Source of the DNA: Pogona vitticeps
Taxonomy: Eukaryota > Chordata > Lepidosauria > Squamata > Agamidae
Reading direction: 5' to 3'
DNA: 64,000 nt
Assembly (NCBI RefSeq): GCF_051106095.1
Contig: NC_135783.1
Coordinates: 330,162,322 to 330,226,321 of the forward strand
Shown in pieces: positions 1 to 13,500 of the stretch. The notes beneath the pieces are model-generated. The model did no database searches and had not been told where the DNA came from. It saw only the letters and a program-made list of their open reading frames with translations. Every line of letters begins with the position of its first letter. The first letter of the stretch is position 1. The translations under genes and the position numbers were made by a program.

Positions 1-155
1 ATGCCAGATGCAGGGGAGGGGTATCAGGAGACAGGTATCTAGTTGTCTTGTGTGCTTCCAGAAGCATCTGATGGGGCCATTGTGAGATACAGGAAGCAGG
101 ACTAGATGGGCCCTTGGCCTGATCCAGCAGAGCTCTTCTTATATTCTTATCTACT
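1..155 (+). mobile_element. CR1-like LINE 3' end fragment
   Basis: The stretch ending in 'ggcctgatccagcagagctc' followed by 'ttcttatattcttat' matches the familiar 3' end of sauropsid CR1-type LINEs, which usually ends in a short tandem tail. Only the 3' end is present, so it is a 5'-truncated copy that continues left of the window. The family call is from memory of the motif. Confidence 0.6.
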
Positions 156-163
156 ACCTCTCA

Positions 164-182
164 AGTATCTGAACATGTGAGA
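164..182. repeat. Target-site duplication, left copy
   Basis: The sequence agtatctgaacatgtgaga occurs here and again at 2003-2021, directly after a poly(A) tract. It is an exact 19 nt direct repeat (20 nt if a shared A is counted) bounding the L1-like insertion between them. Confidence 0.9.
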
Positions 183-2002
183 GGAGGAGCTTCGTCTTGG
201 TGAAGCTAGCAGCTCTCGGGAATAGCTCCCGGGGAAAGCTAGAACCACTTCGGTCTGGGACCCTTCCAGAAATGGGGGGGGGGCAAGGAAGAGTCAGGAG
301 AGACCCTTCTGCAGCAGCTGGTGAGCCACAGAAGTTAGAAGATTGGGCAGCAACTCAATTTGTCTTTCTTCTGGAAATTCACATCAGCACAGACGAAGAT
401 GGGCGCCATTTTTGGCAACTAGCCAAAGACAGCTCCGTTCGCCGAGAATAAGAAAACAGAAGCACGGCGAAAGTATACATCAAAGTAAGTTGAAGCCCTT
501 GTTCTATGAAAAACCTCATTAAATGAAGAACAAGTGATTGTGTGCAAATTTATGACCAAATGAGATAAGGAGCGGCATTCCTAGCATTCCAGCTTTACCC
601 AAGCTGAAGGTCGGGTTATTTCGAAAGGAACAGCCAGGCAGAAATAGCTTGTGTCTCAATTAAAGGAGGAAAAATAACTCTTGAGGAATCAACTGACGGG
701 CCTTGAAAAAATAAATTCTGTTGCAAACTGTTCACTTTGGACCCCTTTTCCTCTGTGGTCATATATTTTTAGACTGTGTGGGACTCTGCTTTCCGTGGAT
801 AATATATTGCCGGGACTCTGCTGGATCTCCCTGTTCGGGGGAGGAGAAGGAAGTCTTTGGAAGTAAAAGGAAGAAACGGACTATGAGCTGTGAACTGGGG
901 GCTATGTGGTTTGAACTGAACTGGGATCTTGACAAATGACATTCTAATAATAGAGTCTTGCCGGGTGAAGGTTAAAACAAACTTGGAGAAGAGAAAAGAA
1001 GGGGAAAAAAAAGAAGCAACCGGTCTGAAGATATTAGCGACTACAAAGACACTTGAGAGATTTATGTTTTAGATTCCATCTCTTATTTGAATGTACCTGC
1101 TATCTTATTGCTAATATGGTATAGTTGTAAGGTGAAATATTAGAAATATTGGATGTGTACTGGGGTAAAGGGGAGAGGGAATTTTAAGTGAAAATAGTGG
1201 AAACAGAAAATGGAACCTCCCCCTGAGAAAAATACAGATCGGTGGCTAGACTGGAAAACCTCTTTTCAGATGTCACTGTTGCAAAAATTCATGCAGGTAA
1301 ATTATTATATTGACCAGATGGAAGACGTGATTGGAGGCTCTAGGGGAGGGAAGGTAGCAGAGGTTAAATTACACCAAAAAGAGATCTCAGAACCGGTTGT
1401 ATTGATGAAGATATCAGATAATATACAAGGGATGGAGGACCACCCAGTAAGAGATGTAGCGATAGCAGATAAGGAAATTGAGGTTGAAAAGCAAACTTTG
1501 AATGATATTGTTTCCCCTTTTAAAATATGGAAGAAAAAAGAGTCGCAGAAACAAAACAAGCACAGGGAGGAAAGGGGAGGGGAGAGCAGGATTTATATTA
1601 TTTTGGGTCTGCTGAGTGCATTCTCAAGAAAAAAGGAGGGTGAAAGAGGGGATATATTTCACAATTGGCCTTGGTGTTCTGATGCTGTGGGAATAACATA
1701 GATTTAAGCTGTATTACACGTATAAGTTGAAAGCTAAAGAGGTTAATACACAGACAAAATAGTCAAAAGAAGAAGAAGGAAAAGAAGAAGAAAGATGAAC
1801 CTTTATTGGAACATGAATAGATTAGATGTTTATATACTTGATATGTAAGATTGAATGATTATGCATTTGATGTTTTCTTATTCTCAAAACCCTTTTTCCA
1901 TTCCCCCCCCACTGCCCTTTGCCTTTTGTATTCCTTCCCCATTACCCAATAGTTTTGAAAATAAAATTAAAAAATTAATAAAAAAAAAGAGTAAAAAAAA
2001 AA
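183..2002 (+). mobile_element. L1-like retrotransposon, internally deleted, with poly(A) tail
   Basis: A 1.82 kb insertion bounded by a 19-20 nt exact direct repeat and ending in an A-rich tail (about 1962-2002, with an AATAAA near 1961). This is the hallmark of target-primed reverse transcription. The left part reads like a 5'UTR. A 163-codon open frame starts at 1210, and the last 300 bp read like an L1 3'UTR. No reverse transcriptase or endonuclease is present and the full length is too short for an L1, so it looks like an internally deleted, non-autonomous copy. The exact duplication suggests a fairly recent insertion. Assignment to L1 rests on the tail, the duplication length and the layout, not on RT homology. 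Confidence 0.7.
1210..1701 (+). pseudogene. ORF1-like open frame inside the L1-like insertion
   Basis: A 163-codon open frame begins MEPPPEKNTDRWLDWKTSFQ and is rich in charged residues (K, E, R), with a run of basic residues in the middle (KKKESQKQNKHREERGG). It ends soon after, where the element passes into 3'UTR-like sequence. Its place after a leader-like stretch fits the N-terminus of an L1 ORF1 protein. No RRM or CTD of a full ORF1p can be seen and no ORF2 follows, so it is probably a remnant left by internal deletion. I do not recognise it as a host gene. Confidence 0.45.
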
Positions 2003-2021
2003 AGTATCTGAACATGTGAGA
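2003..2021. repeat. Target-site duplication, right copy
   Basis: Exact copy of 164-182, placed immediately after the A-rich tail of the L1-like insertion. Confidence 0.9.
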
Positions 2022-4464
2022 AAACTATTTTGCCCCTTCGGAGGTCCTGATTGATGGCCTGTTTTGTGAAAGTCAAGCTAACAGCCCAACTATCTACTTC
2101 AGCAATTTGTCTGTATGCAGCCTGTATTAGATTTCAGGGCACCCCAAAGTTACTTTTATTTAATTGCACCTTACAGCAACTGCCTTGAGACATGAACTTA
2201 TAGAATAAGGGATAATTAATTAAAGACTTTAATGGCTTCTAGCTTTTTACTCAGCCCCCCCCCCCCTTGAATTCTAGCAACAGCAAAAGCAATTGTCCCT
2301 ATAATTTCTGTTAAGAAATATTAGCTATGATGCCTGAAGGGTGGTATTATGATACCCAGATGCCTCCATAATTGTTCCTGTGTTCCCAGTATTCTTGGCA
2401 CAAACAGAAGTTGCTTCTGCCTAACAGCTGTGTTAGAAACACATCCAGTAATAAAACTATCCCAGTCCTCTTGGGTGTACAAGAGCTTCTCATTGCTCCA
2501 CATTTCAATCCCACAGCCCTTACTGTGTTTTTGTTGTGGTTGTAAATCTAAACCAGCTAAGTAGATGTTCTAGTGGGTTCCAGATGGTGTTGCCTCCCTG
2601 TCTGGGTGTATGAAATTACAGCTGTGACTCCAACAGCATGTGAGGACTCAAGCACTAGACAGGAGCAACAGGTGGCATCAAACATGAAGAGTTCCTGCAC
2701 CCTCAAAGCTGCTGAAGGGGGAAGGGAAATACTGTTTTAAAGGTAGTTAGCTCCTGCCTCCCTACATCTGCCCAGCTTCTTCTTGTGATGCTACCAGGAT
2801 TAGATTATGTTCTGTTTATTTTACCAAACCATGCTACTTGTAGCTTCATGTTCAGTGTTTCTTGTTAAACATACAGTGCACACACAGGGTAAAAACCACG
2901 CTTTCTTTACATTGATTGAAGTTTTGATTTCAAGGAATTGGTACAGGTTTTTTAGCTTTAAATGAAAAGTACCTTTTGATTCAGCATTCACTATTACTCA
3001 GAGTACTCTGTACTGAAATAGAAAATTCTTATAATGCCTCATCTAATATGTCAGAGATTGGGGATGGCTGGGCCTCCAGATGCAGTTGGGCTTCAGTTCT
3101 CATGATCCCTCTCCACTGGTTCTGCAGGTCAGAAGCGAACAGAGCTGAAACCACCAACGCTTGTTCAGTCACACATTCCCCAATTAGGGGAATATGCCAC
3201 GGTGCTGTCATTTTAAAATGGAAAAGGCATTTGAAGAGCATGTCTCTGGTACAATTTAGAATGAGCGATTAGAATTGTTCTAGCAACAGCACTGGAAATG
3301 GAATACAAAACAAGAATCAGTTTAAGATACCCTGCTACCACTGGGGGAACAGAACTGGTAAAACCACTCCTTAATACAGTATCTATCACTTACCTTGAAA
3401 GCCCTATTAAGGTGATAAGTCAGTTCCAACTTGACAACAAAGAACACACAAACACATATCACTTAGTAAAGCATTAGCACAGAATTTGGTGCTATAATTT
3501 TCTCTGTGTGGCTGGTATTTCTTCTTTGTAAAATATGACAAACATTATGTTTGCCATTGAACAATACTTTGTGTATGGCTGCACTCAGTTAAAACAGTAT
3601 TTGTGCTTACATGTAAGGCCTATTCTACAGTCACTTTCCTTCCTGCACTTCTGTTGCATGAGGGTAGAAAAACGACATTTTTAAAAGCTTAAATATTAGG
3701 CACACCTTAGGATTTTGTGTCTGAGGATGTTTGATGAGCACTGCAACCTGTAGCCACTGTCCGTACTCCTGAACATTCCATTATTCTTCAGCAATGAGTA
3801 GTTGAAATGTAATTCTAAATGTTCTACATATTCATTCTGGAGTTCCAACGTTCTCTTCAACCAGAGTGATAACACAATGTAAGGTGGCAGTGACTGCAGT
3901 TTTAAATTTACAAGTTGCAAAAAAGAATGACTAAAAACAGTGTTATAAAATATTAGCGTATCAATAAGACTCAACATTCCAATGGACTTTTTTTTTTTAA
4001 ATTAACTTTTAAGAAGATTTTTTTAACATTAAAATGGTCACTTATTAAAAACTAATAACATCTGTTTCAGGTTTGCATGACCATTTATCATGTAATTTGT
4101 TCTATTAATACACAGTTCTATGAGTCTGGTCTTGCACATCACTTAAAATAAAAGGATCTTATATTCGTGGTTAGATATTCATGTATAAAGTCACCATGTG
4201 AACCCATGTCCATTGTATGCCTAGTCCCAGCATTATATCTTGAAAAGTCCCTGTGAAAGACCCCAAGAAGTCTATTTCAGAAAAGAATTATAAGAAGGGC
4301 ATGATTTTGTATCCACCCTTGTACTCAATGGAACAGAGGTACAGAAACAAGGATGATGAAAAGCTGTCTTTCATCTATTAAAAATATGCAGAATGTCCAG
4401 AGTATTTCCTCACAAGACAATATTTAAATTCATTAAATTGACGTCCCCATCTTTGTATCACTCT
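2022..4464. other. NRDE2 3' flank, mostly unique sequence
   Basis: No coding exon is seen on either strand. The part next to 4465 must hold the NRDE2 3'UTR (minus strand), but no canonical minus-strand AATAAA or ATTAAA occurs in the first ~500 bp; a GATAAA variant lies at 4084-4089. About 2574-2690 and 3060-3130 resemble worn hAT MITEs. In other vertebrates PSMC1 ends tail-to-tail with NRDE2, but its C-terminal exon is not visible here. Confidence 0.5.
3336..3475 (+). mobile_element. tRNA-derived SINE, 3' part only
   Basis: Reads 'ggaacagaactggtaaaacc' and continues through 'ttccaacttgacaacaaaga'. It closely parallels 22134-22246 and 42250-42347, which carry the same body after a tRNA-like head. 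The head is missing here, so this is a 5'-truncated SINE copy. Confidence 0.6.
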
Positions 4465-4590
4465 TTAGTCTTCAAGCAGCAACTCCAGCTCCTCTATTGG
4501 TAACCGTATTCTCAACTCTTTCTCAGTCATGAGATCAATTAAGTCTTGCAGTTCATCTGGGAAATACTCAATGGCATCCATATATAACAC
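4465..4590 (-). CDS. NRDE2: NRDE2 exon 14 (terminal coding exon)
   Basis: Encodes residues 1118-1158, from [15 protein letters not shown] to ELELLLED and a TAA stop at 4467-4465. The acceptor is ...ttcccag|GTG, phase 0. It is nearly identical to the human C-terminus and is the last helical segment of the HAT-like array. Confidence 0.96.
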   Translation of the reverse strand: MLYMDAIEYFPDELQDLIDLMTEKELRIRLPIEELELLLED

Positions 4591-7500
4591 CTGGGAATAC
4601 AATATTAAAACAATCAGCCCACCACTCTCTTGTAAAAACACAATGAAACTATTTCTCAATTAACAGAAGGGCAAGTTTATCCTTTCCTTGGTACTGGCCA
4701 CCAAGAAATGCATGACGCAGAAAGAACCAAGGAGGGTTTTACAAAAGCTAAATGTGCACCTTTCCCAAGAAAAGGTCAAAATATTAGATAAATAGTGCTA
4801 CAGTGGTGCCCCACATGACGACGATAATCCATTCCATAGAAATCGCTGTTTAGCGAAAACATTGTCTTGCGAAAACCATTTCCCCATTGGAATGCATTGA
4901 AACCTGTTTAATGCGCTCCAATGGGGAAAAATCATCGTTGTTCTGCGAAGATTGCTCATAGGGAGGCTATTTTGCAAAGCGCCTATCAGCTGTTAAAATG
5001 GCTGCCCTGCGAAGCATCAGTCTCGAAAACACCCATTTTGCGAAGCACCGATCAGTTAAAATCGTTGTCTTGCAAAAATTGGTTTGTGAAGCAAGGACCC
5101 AAAGATCGTCCAGCGAAAATCGTCCATTGGAATCACTGTTTTGCGAATCACTATAGCGATTGCAAAATCCCATCATCATGCGGATTCGTTGTTTTGAGAG
5201 GTCATCATCTAGCGAGCCACCACTGTACCTTGGGAGGAAATTCTTTGGAAGGAGTGGGGAAAGGTGCTTTACATAGCAATAGGGAGCTTCTCTTGTGTCT
5301 CCAAACCTTACACAGCACCCTATATCTCAAGTTTGTCCCCTTTCAATCTTTCAGTCCCTAGAACAATAACAAAGCATAAAATAATTTCTATTTGGTGCAC
5401 AAAGCTTTCTTCTTCTGAAATAAATACTTGAGAATTGGCTCTGGTGTTTGATCACAAAGATACACTTTGAAATACATGCTGACCTGCTAAAAACCGCAGC
5501 AGTTAAGAACTATGAGCTCTTTGCAGTGAAGAATTCTGGACATTTGGACATGAAAATACTTTTCTGTGTCTGTCCCACTATATTTTAAATTGGGCGAATC
5601 TTCCAGATGTCTTTGGCATATAGTTCCCATTAGTCCTGACCAGCAGAGCCAATGATGAAGTTTTATGGAATCTGCACCAGAAAAACATCTGACAGCCAAC
5701 ATATACATAGCTTGTATTCCACAGAACCATAAATGGAAAGGACTTCAAAGATCACCCAATTATTTCAATACAGGAAATATGCTAATATAGGCTAGGTCTT
5801 AAGTGGCCATGGACAGAGCTATACTCAAGTCCAATATTCTTGGTAGTTCATTTAAAATGAAAGAGCAGGAGGATAAGCAGGAGTAATAAAGCAGCAGAAG
5901 CAGCATGCAATAGAACTTGCTAGAACCTACTTTTGTCCATGGGCAGTTCTGAAGTGCTCTGTAAAATAATCCTTTACTTTTTTCTTTATCTCCCAAAGAA
6001 ACCTAAAAGAGCAAGGGAAATAATTGCATTTGTAATCACTCTTTTCAAAGAAGCACAATTTTAAGGCTGACATCCTCTTAACAAAAACAATGTAAAGCAG
6101 TCCTTCCCCCCACGCAAGGGCTCCCAACCTTGGGCCTGGACTAAAACACTTAGAAGCCTTCACCACCACCTCTGCTGGCAAGGATTTCTGGAAGTTGAAG
6201 TCCAAGAATATCTGGAGGCCCAAGGTTGGGGACCACTATGTTATACAACCATGTCACGTGCCCAATCTCACCACCAGTGCACTATTGGTTGCACAAAGGA
6301 AAACCTACTGGAAAGGGACACCTAGATGACTGGCCTTTCACAATCATATAATGGATGTAAAATATTTTATAGCATCATAGGAGATACAATTAGACATTCA
6401 AACTAAGAATTTATCTAAGAAAACATTGTAATGACCTTATTTTAAAGAACTGTGTATAAATATGACACAACATGAAAGTCTAAGTGGTCTGTATCCTTGA
6501 CTTCCCATGGCTTTTTGTATAGAACCAAGCTAGGCTTCATGAGATGGCCAAACTAGCATTATGAGTACACTATACTGTATGTAACAGAATGGATTTTGTG
6601 AGTAAAACTGCTCCACCTGCACAGAGCAGGACTTACTCACCTTCCTCCTCCTTCTACAGCAGTGGTTCCCAACCTTAGGTAGCCCAGGTTGTTCTTGGAC
6701 TGCAACTCCCAGAAAACCAGGCAGGACAGCTGGTGATGAAGGCTTCTGGGAACTGCAGTCCAAGAACACCTGGCTTACCCAAGGTTGGGAACCACTGCTC
6801 TATAGCATCTATAGGCAGCTGGACTGAAGGCCAAATATAACCTGGAGAGACCCCCTCGGGCCCTTCTGCACTTCATCTTCTTGGACCACAGAGAGAAAGT
6901 AAAAGGGGGGATGAGGGTTCACGGTATTGGTGTTCCAACAGCCAGGTGTCTGCAGAAGGTGGGACTCCGAGACTTCTTATAACACTGAGGCTGAGACTAC
7001 TCTGGGAAAAAAATGTGGGAAATGCTACAGCTTGGAGACAGCTGATTCTCATTTTTCCACTGATCACATGACACAAAAGGAAGTAAGAAACAGCCTAAAG
7101 CCCCCTTCCCCAACAAATCTGTAGTTTTTCCACTCAGCTGCTCAAGCTTCTACTTTTTTTAAAGTACTGTTACATCAGTTCAAGTGTGTGATTCTTCAAA
7201 CAATGCCAAAAGGGAGGAAAAGCTGAGCACACAAACATGTAAGCAGTGTACATGCTTTGTGTACATATTTGTGTGCTCAGCTTGTCCTCTCCCCTCCCCT
7301 CTTGTCTCCCAAGGGAGAAAACAAATGAAGTAAATTAGCATTTTCCTTTTGCACCCTGAGTATGTTTACTCTTCCTTCCCTTGATCAGCCCATGGAAAGT
7401 GAGGGAGCTGAGAATCTGAGTACACCTAGGAAGCACCTCAATGGCTGGCTTCCAAGCTCAGGGTCCTATCAGCTTCCAAGGCACCAGGTGAGTGAACTCT

Positions 7501-10500
7501 GCCCCCTCTACCTCTTCCCTGTGTGGGGAAAGCAGGTGGGGAGGGTAGCGATCACCCTGCCTTGGGCAGTAAGACAGTGGAACCAATGACCTCGAGAGGT
7601 GGTGAGTGTTTCACCAATGGAGGCCTTCAAGCGAACCTTAAACAACCAGCCAGCAAATATTCTTTGATTTGTATGCCGGCATCAAGCAGGGGGTTGGAAC
7701 TGATGGCTTTATAGACCCCTTCCAACTTCACTATTCTATGATAATCAATGTCTGCTGCAGATCAGCCCCTGGGGGTGGGGCCTAGGGGATGGGACTTTTT
7801 GCTTTAAATGAGTGTGTCCCAGGACCAAAAATTCTCAATTTCTCTGATTCTGTCTCTGGCCATAATATGGTAAATAGGAAAGCCAATTAGATTTGCATAA
7901 ACCTGGGAGGCAGGAAAGTTTTAAGGGTCAGATCGTACTTCTGCACTATTAAAGAGCAGGTCAGTTAGGTGTAGCTCATCAGCCATGGAAGTCAGCCCAT
8001 CTTGGAGAAGGAAAACTCCAATTTCAAACCTCCACTGCCTTGTGGCTATATCCACTCATGGAAAAGGCTTCAGGAGTTAACCTAGAGGCAAAATCTGGAG
8101 CTGGAGTCCCAAAGGCAGTTCGTGTCGTTCTCCCAACTCCTGTGATGTTGCTGGAACCAGTTGTATTGGCTCTTGCCTTTCCACTGGACCATTTCAGCAA
8201 CGTGGAGGGGGTGATCTGCTGCTTGGGTAACAGCCTATCCTCCATATTACTTTACCCAGGCTTCATGCTCTCGAGAGGACACTCCTTGATACAGAGCATG
8301 TTACCATAGTCTCTCGAGACTGAAGGATGCCTATGCTATGCTATGGCTCATGTAGTAGGTTATTTGCATATACCAATGAGAGTGGTTGGGAGGCGGAGCC
8401 AGAGAGAACAGAAGGGAGGGGTGAGTCAGTTCAGTCAGTTTAAGTCGGAGAGGAGAGTCTGACGTGAGAAGTCAGTTAGAGGGAAAATTAGTTTGGGAGT
8501 TTTGTGTCAGAGAGAGATTTTAGGGAGTGAACAGTCAGAGTGTTATCTGCATTAGTTAAGTACAGAAGAGATTAAAGAAATATACGGGACGGGATGCTTG
8601 GTTTAACTTTAAGAATGTGCTTAAGAGCTATTCCTGAAACCACTTGTAACCAATAAACCTGTTGTTATTTCAAAGTTAAGTACTCAATGGACCTCATTCT
8701 TTCATAGTAAACATAGCTGGTAAAGAGATCAACTGGTGGCAGCGTAGTAAAGGACCTGGTGAGTGCCTGAGATTGGGTACATAATCTAGGTACATGCAAG
8801 AGGCATGTCAGAGACTGATGATGAGCGACCGGGTACTGAGACGTGTTAGCTTGTAGGACGGTCGTGACAGGGAGCAAAGAGAGTCACAACCCCTGTGGTC
8901 CTCCCAACTGGTACAGAGGGGCTGTGGCAGGGATCTCCCTCTCTGTACTAAATCAGTTTTCCATTACTGATCTGTAGGAGCCTCGTGGCGCAGTGGTTAA
9001 ACTGCTGCACTGCAGCCCAAACTGTGCTCATGACCCGGGGTTCAATCTCAGGAAGCCAGCTCCTTAACTCAGCCTTCTATCCTTCTGAGGTCAGTAAAAT
9101 GAGTACCCAGCTTGCAGGGGTGAGTGGGGAGGGGGCAATATGTAGCCTGCATAATTGAGTGCTTTAAGCACTATGGGGCAGTATATAAGCACCATCCTTT
9201 GCTTTTTAAAATTATTTTTAATTTTATTTTATTTTATTTGCTTTGCTGTATATACTCATGCATACACAACACATGAAAAATCTGCTTCTGGGGTTTGGGA
9301 CTCCAAAAGAATGATGGGGGAATATTGTGCAGAGCTGGTGACAAATCTCACTTCCCTTACATGAATATAGAAAAACCTAGTTTCAAAATTGATATATTTT
9401 GTATATAAAATCAGATTTTCAATAATTCTGTGGTCCAATGACTGTTTTTTAAAACGTACTTTTCTGAGAATTTTTAATCCATACATCAACATTAAAGAAT
9501 CACCTCCTACAGGATTAGTTGGGAAAGGTTAGTATATATGGGGATTCTCTCTCACCATAAAGTATATATATAGCCTCCACAGCAATGGGCAATGAGCCCC
9601 ATTTTCAGTCTCAATTGCATGTTCAAATAAAGCTTTAATCCGATTTGTTAACCCAGTTTCAGGGATTGTTGCATATATATCTCCAGTAACTCCCCTGAAA
9701 TGAAGGAAAAGCAGAACAAAATTATCAGAGAATCAACAATGTATGGTTATTTTTTTGCTAGTTTTTCATTAAAAAGTCAAAGAGAAAAGGTGGTATTGGC
9801 TAATCCTTCACTGTTGAAACAATGGCGTCATCACAATTCCAAAGCCTGTACTGACAGTCAAAATGGATTAATGCTGACAGGGGGGGGTTGGAAATTGTAG
9901 TCCAAACAGCAACATTTCCAAGATCTGTGACTACAAAAATTACCCAAATGCTGAGTTTTGATTATGAAAAGCAATTTCAGCAGACATATTTTACCGTAAT
10001 GCCAAAAGCTTTCAAAATTACAATTAGCTTGTCTGGCAACTTGGCAACTATATCCCTTCCTATGGATGGCTGACTTGACTACAGTGATCTAAGCCTTAAT
10101 TAGCTCTCAAGTAGACTACTGCAATGTGCTCTACAGGGGGCTGCCCTTGGCAACTATTCAGAAACTATACCTAATGCAAATTGCAATGGACAGACTGTTA
10201 TCTGGCATGCACTTTCAGGGACGAGACATCACCAAACTTAATCATATTGCACTGGCTTCCAATTTATATCTCAGCTCAATATAAAAGTATTGTTTTAAAG
10301 CCCAAATGGTTTTTTAAAAGTCTGTTTTCAATAGTTTTTAAAACTCTGTTTTCATAATGTAATTTCACTGTACAGTACATCACTGAGGGCCCTAAGAGTC
10401 AGAAAAGCAATATCCAAAATAAATAATAACAAAACACTTGAGTCAGAACCAGACAATCTCCTTTATGCTGCATAATATGGGTAGGGAAGCTGGTGTCATC

Positions 10501-13500
10501 CAGATGTTGTACACTAAAACCCCAATAGCCCCTCACTCTTGGTGCTGCTGACTTGGGACTCATGCAGCCCAAAACATTAAGAAGGCTCCAGGCTGCCTAC
10601 CCTCCAGTGCTGCATATTTATTTCTGAGCAGAAAAATAAATGGAAATGGCTATTAGGGTTACATTAGGAAACACACAGTATGATTTAGTGGCTTCAATGC
10701 TGAATTGTGATATGGAAAATACATAGCTAAACCTCCATTAGATCATGGAGCTCATGGTACATTTTTGCCCAAAGTCAGATCCCAAATGTCTAGAAAGCGG
10801 GACAAGATTAAAAAAAAAACTTATGTAAGTAACTTTTGTGAAAGGACGTGAAAGTGGCTTGTGCAAATTCCACGAGTTTACAACAGCAGTGGACAAAGTG
10901 TAGCCCTCCAGGTCTTGCTGAATGGCCACTGTTTTCATCACTGTTGGCTCCTCCAGTTAGGGCTGTCCACAGCCACAGCACAACAACAGTTGCAGGGCTG
11001 CATTTTGCCTATTGCTGGGTAATTACCATCACCAAAGAACATCACTTGTAGGAGTGATACTACCTCTGGACATTTTCAACCAGTTTCTTCCTTATCTGCT
11101 CCGCTTGGATGGCAAACAGCCAGGGCTCCAGCGATTTTGTTGTTCGTGTGACACCATCAAAAAAACGCCGTGCTTTGCTAGCATTGTGAGACTTGCTCTG
11201 GATCTGGATGTATGTCCTCCAGAGGGACTGGTTGCTAGGATACCTCTTCAAAGCCTCCAACAAAGCTTCGCGAAGGGGATTCAAAGGATAGACGCTCTTT
11301 TTCATGTGATACTGGAGCAAACTTGCATGCATCAGCGTGATAGATTCAAGAATCGTGGCAACATTCCGGTCGCCTAGCTTTTCACCAAGTTCCTTGCCTC
11401 TAAGTTTCTCAAAAACGTTCCTGTATATGGATAGTGCAGAATCAATCCCAAGGGTTAAATACTGGAAAAGGATGTAACAGCCAGTAAAACCAACCAGGTG
11501 GGTGGAACTGCCAATATGGTCTTGATTAGAGCAGGAGCTCTCATTTAAGTAATCTTGGAGCAAATGTTCGTACGTCTTCCGTGCTTTCAAGATGTTCACG
11601 GATAATACTTGTCCACTGTAAGGCATGTAAGGCCCCCTCTCAGCCAGACTAGTCAGTATGTGAGTAGCACGAGACTCAAGAGTTCCTGATGGACTCCCTT
11701 GTAATTCTGTTTCCAGTTCGGCATAAAGCAGGCCAAGGTGGCAGAACTGGGGACTTTTGATCCCAGCTGCTCCTGCTGCACTGAGAGATGTATCAAAAAC
11801 TTTTCTCGCGTCATCTATGTTGCCAAGTACCCATTCCAGGTAGGCATAAAGTTGCCAAAGAGAAACATCATTCCGATTGTCAGGAGCTTTAAGAAGAGTC
11901 TTGGCTAATTTTTTACTTTTCTTTCCTTGCAGTTTTAGTCGCTTTTTGTTTCCCATTTTCAAACACCGAACAACCTGCAGGATAACATAATAAATTAAAT
12001 TTAATATAATACAACCCTAGAGTAAAAATGGATAATGGCAGACAGTCTGAGGATACTTTCCACCGCCCCTAATCCTTTCTTGTCACCTCCAATTTACAGA
12101 AAATGAGGAGGAGGGCTGGCAAAATATGTGAGTGGATGGATTCTTGTTTTACAGAAAAATCTCTCCCCCTTTAGGCACTCATAAGCAGATTTCTGCATTT
12201 TTAGCAAACAAAAATAATAGCCAGTATCTGTGGCTTCAGTTATTGTCCCACCTCCTTATACGTACAAGGTTCGCTACTATCCAGTTTCACATGTCATTTT
12301 GCATTTTTTGTGGCCTTTAGCCTATAAGCCATTGCATCAGAGACCTGTCAAGAATTCCATACACATAAATGCTTAAAACAGAGACAGGTATAGTATTTAT
12401 CTTTGCTGTTTCTGCCTGAGGTCAGCAATTCCTGCTTTTTAAAAAAATAATATGCAAACTGCCAGACACTTCCTGCTGGAGAACAAGCTACAAATGCTGG
12501 TAGGGAGGAGAGGCCATGAAAGCCTAAGGCCATGCAGGGCAATTTATGTAGCACCCCTGTTCCTTCTTGCCCTCTCTTTTTTCCCCTACAAGAAAGGCAA
12601 CTGATCTCTTATGTAGGTCATGGTCCCCTTTGTACTATTTATCACCTCAAAATATTAGTTTTTCAAAGCTGGAAATCAATCTCCAGTCAATTCTGGCTTC
12701 ATTTTGTTTTATATTTATTGCAATTTTGGCTTCTGCAGAAGCCCCAGTTGCTCCCAAGAGAGCAACTTTTCCCTGGACGCAATGAAATTGTTCACCCTTG
12801 CTTGAGACAGACAAACCAATTGATACACTTAAGAGTATGTGAGCCTAAGAATTTTCCTGTCATTGTATTAGCACTTCGATACAATTTCACAGAATAACTG
12901 AGTTTGAAGGAGCCTATAAGGCCATCGAGTCCAATCCCCCTGCTCAATGCAGGAATCCAAGTCAAAGCAGATCTGACAGATGGTTGTCCGATTTTCTCTT
13001 GAATGCCTCCAGGGTTGGAGCATTCACCACCTCCCAGAGTAATTGGTTCCAGGGTCGTACTGCTCTAACAGTTAAGAAGTTTTTCTTGATATTCAACCTA
13101 AATCTGCTTTCCTCTAACACACTCGTTGCGTGTCCTGAACTCTGGGATGAACGAGAACAGATGCTGTCCTTCATCTGTATTTGAAAAGTGCTATCATAGT
13201 CTTCTTTTCTCAAGACTAAACATACCCAGTTCTTTCAGTTTTTCCTCACAGGGCTTGGTTTCCAGTCCCCCGATCATCCTAGTTGCTCTCCTCTGAACTC
13301 GCTCCAATTTATTGCCATTAGACTCACCATTTTGGCGAGAAGTCCTGCTTCATGATCTGTTAAAGATGATGAATCATGAAGCACAAAGCTTCCCCCCATG
13401 AACCGACGAAACATGAATTTATTCGTCAATTCATGGAGGGTTAGACAGAAAAAAAAAAACATGTCTAATTGGCATCCTTCTTAAAGTGCAGTGTCTAGAA

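Noticed and set aside
1-4400. 3' end of PSMC1
   Set aside because: Expected tail-to-tail with NRDE2, but the C-terminal EGLYL-type exon is not seen in this flank.
8040-8309. Open frames on both strands around 8.0-8.3 kb
   Set aside because: They fall within an interspersed repeat with a second copy at 18343.
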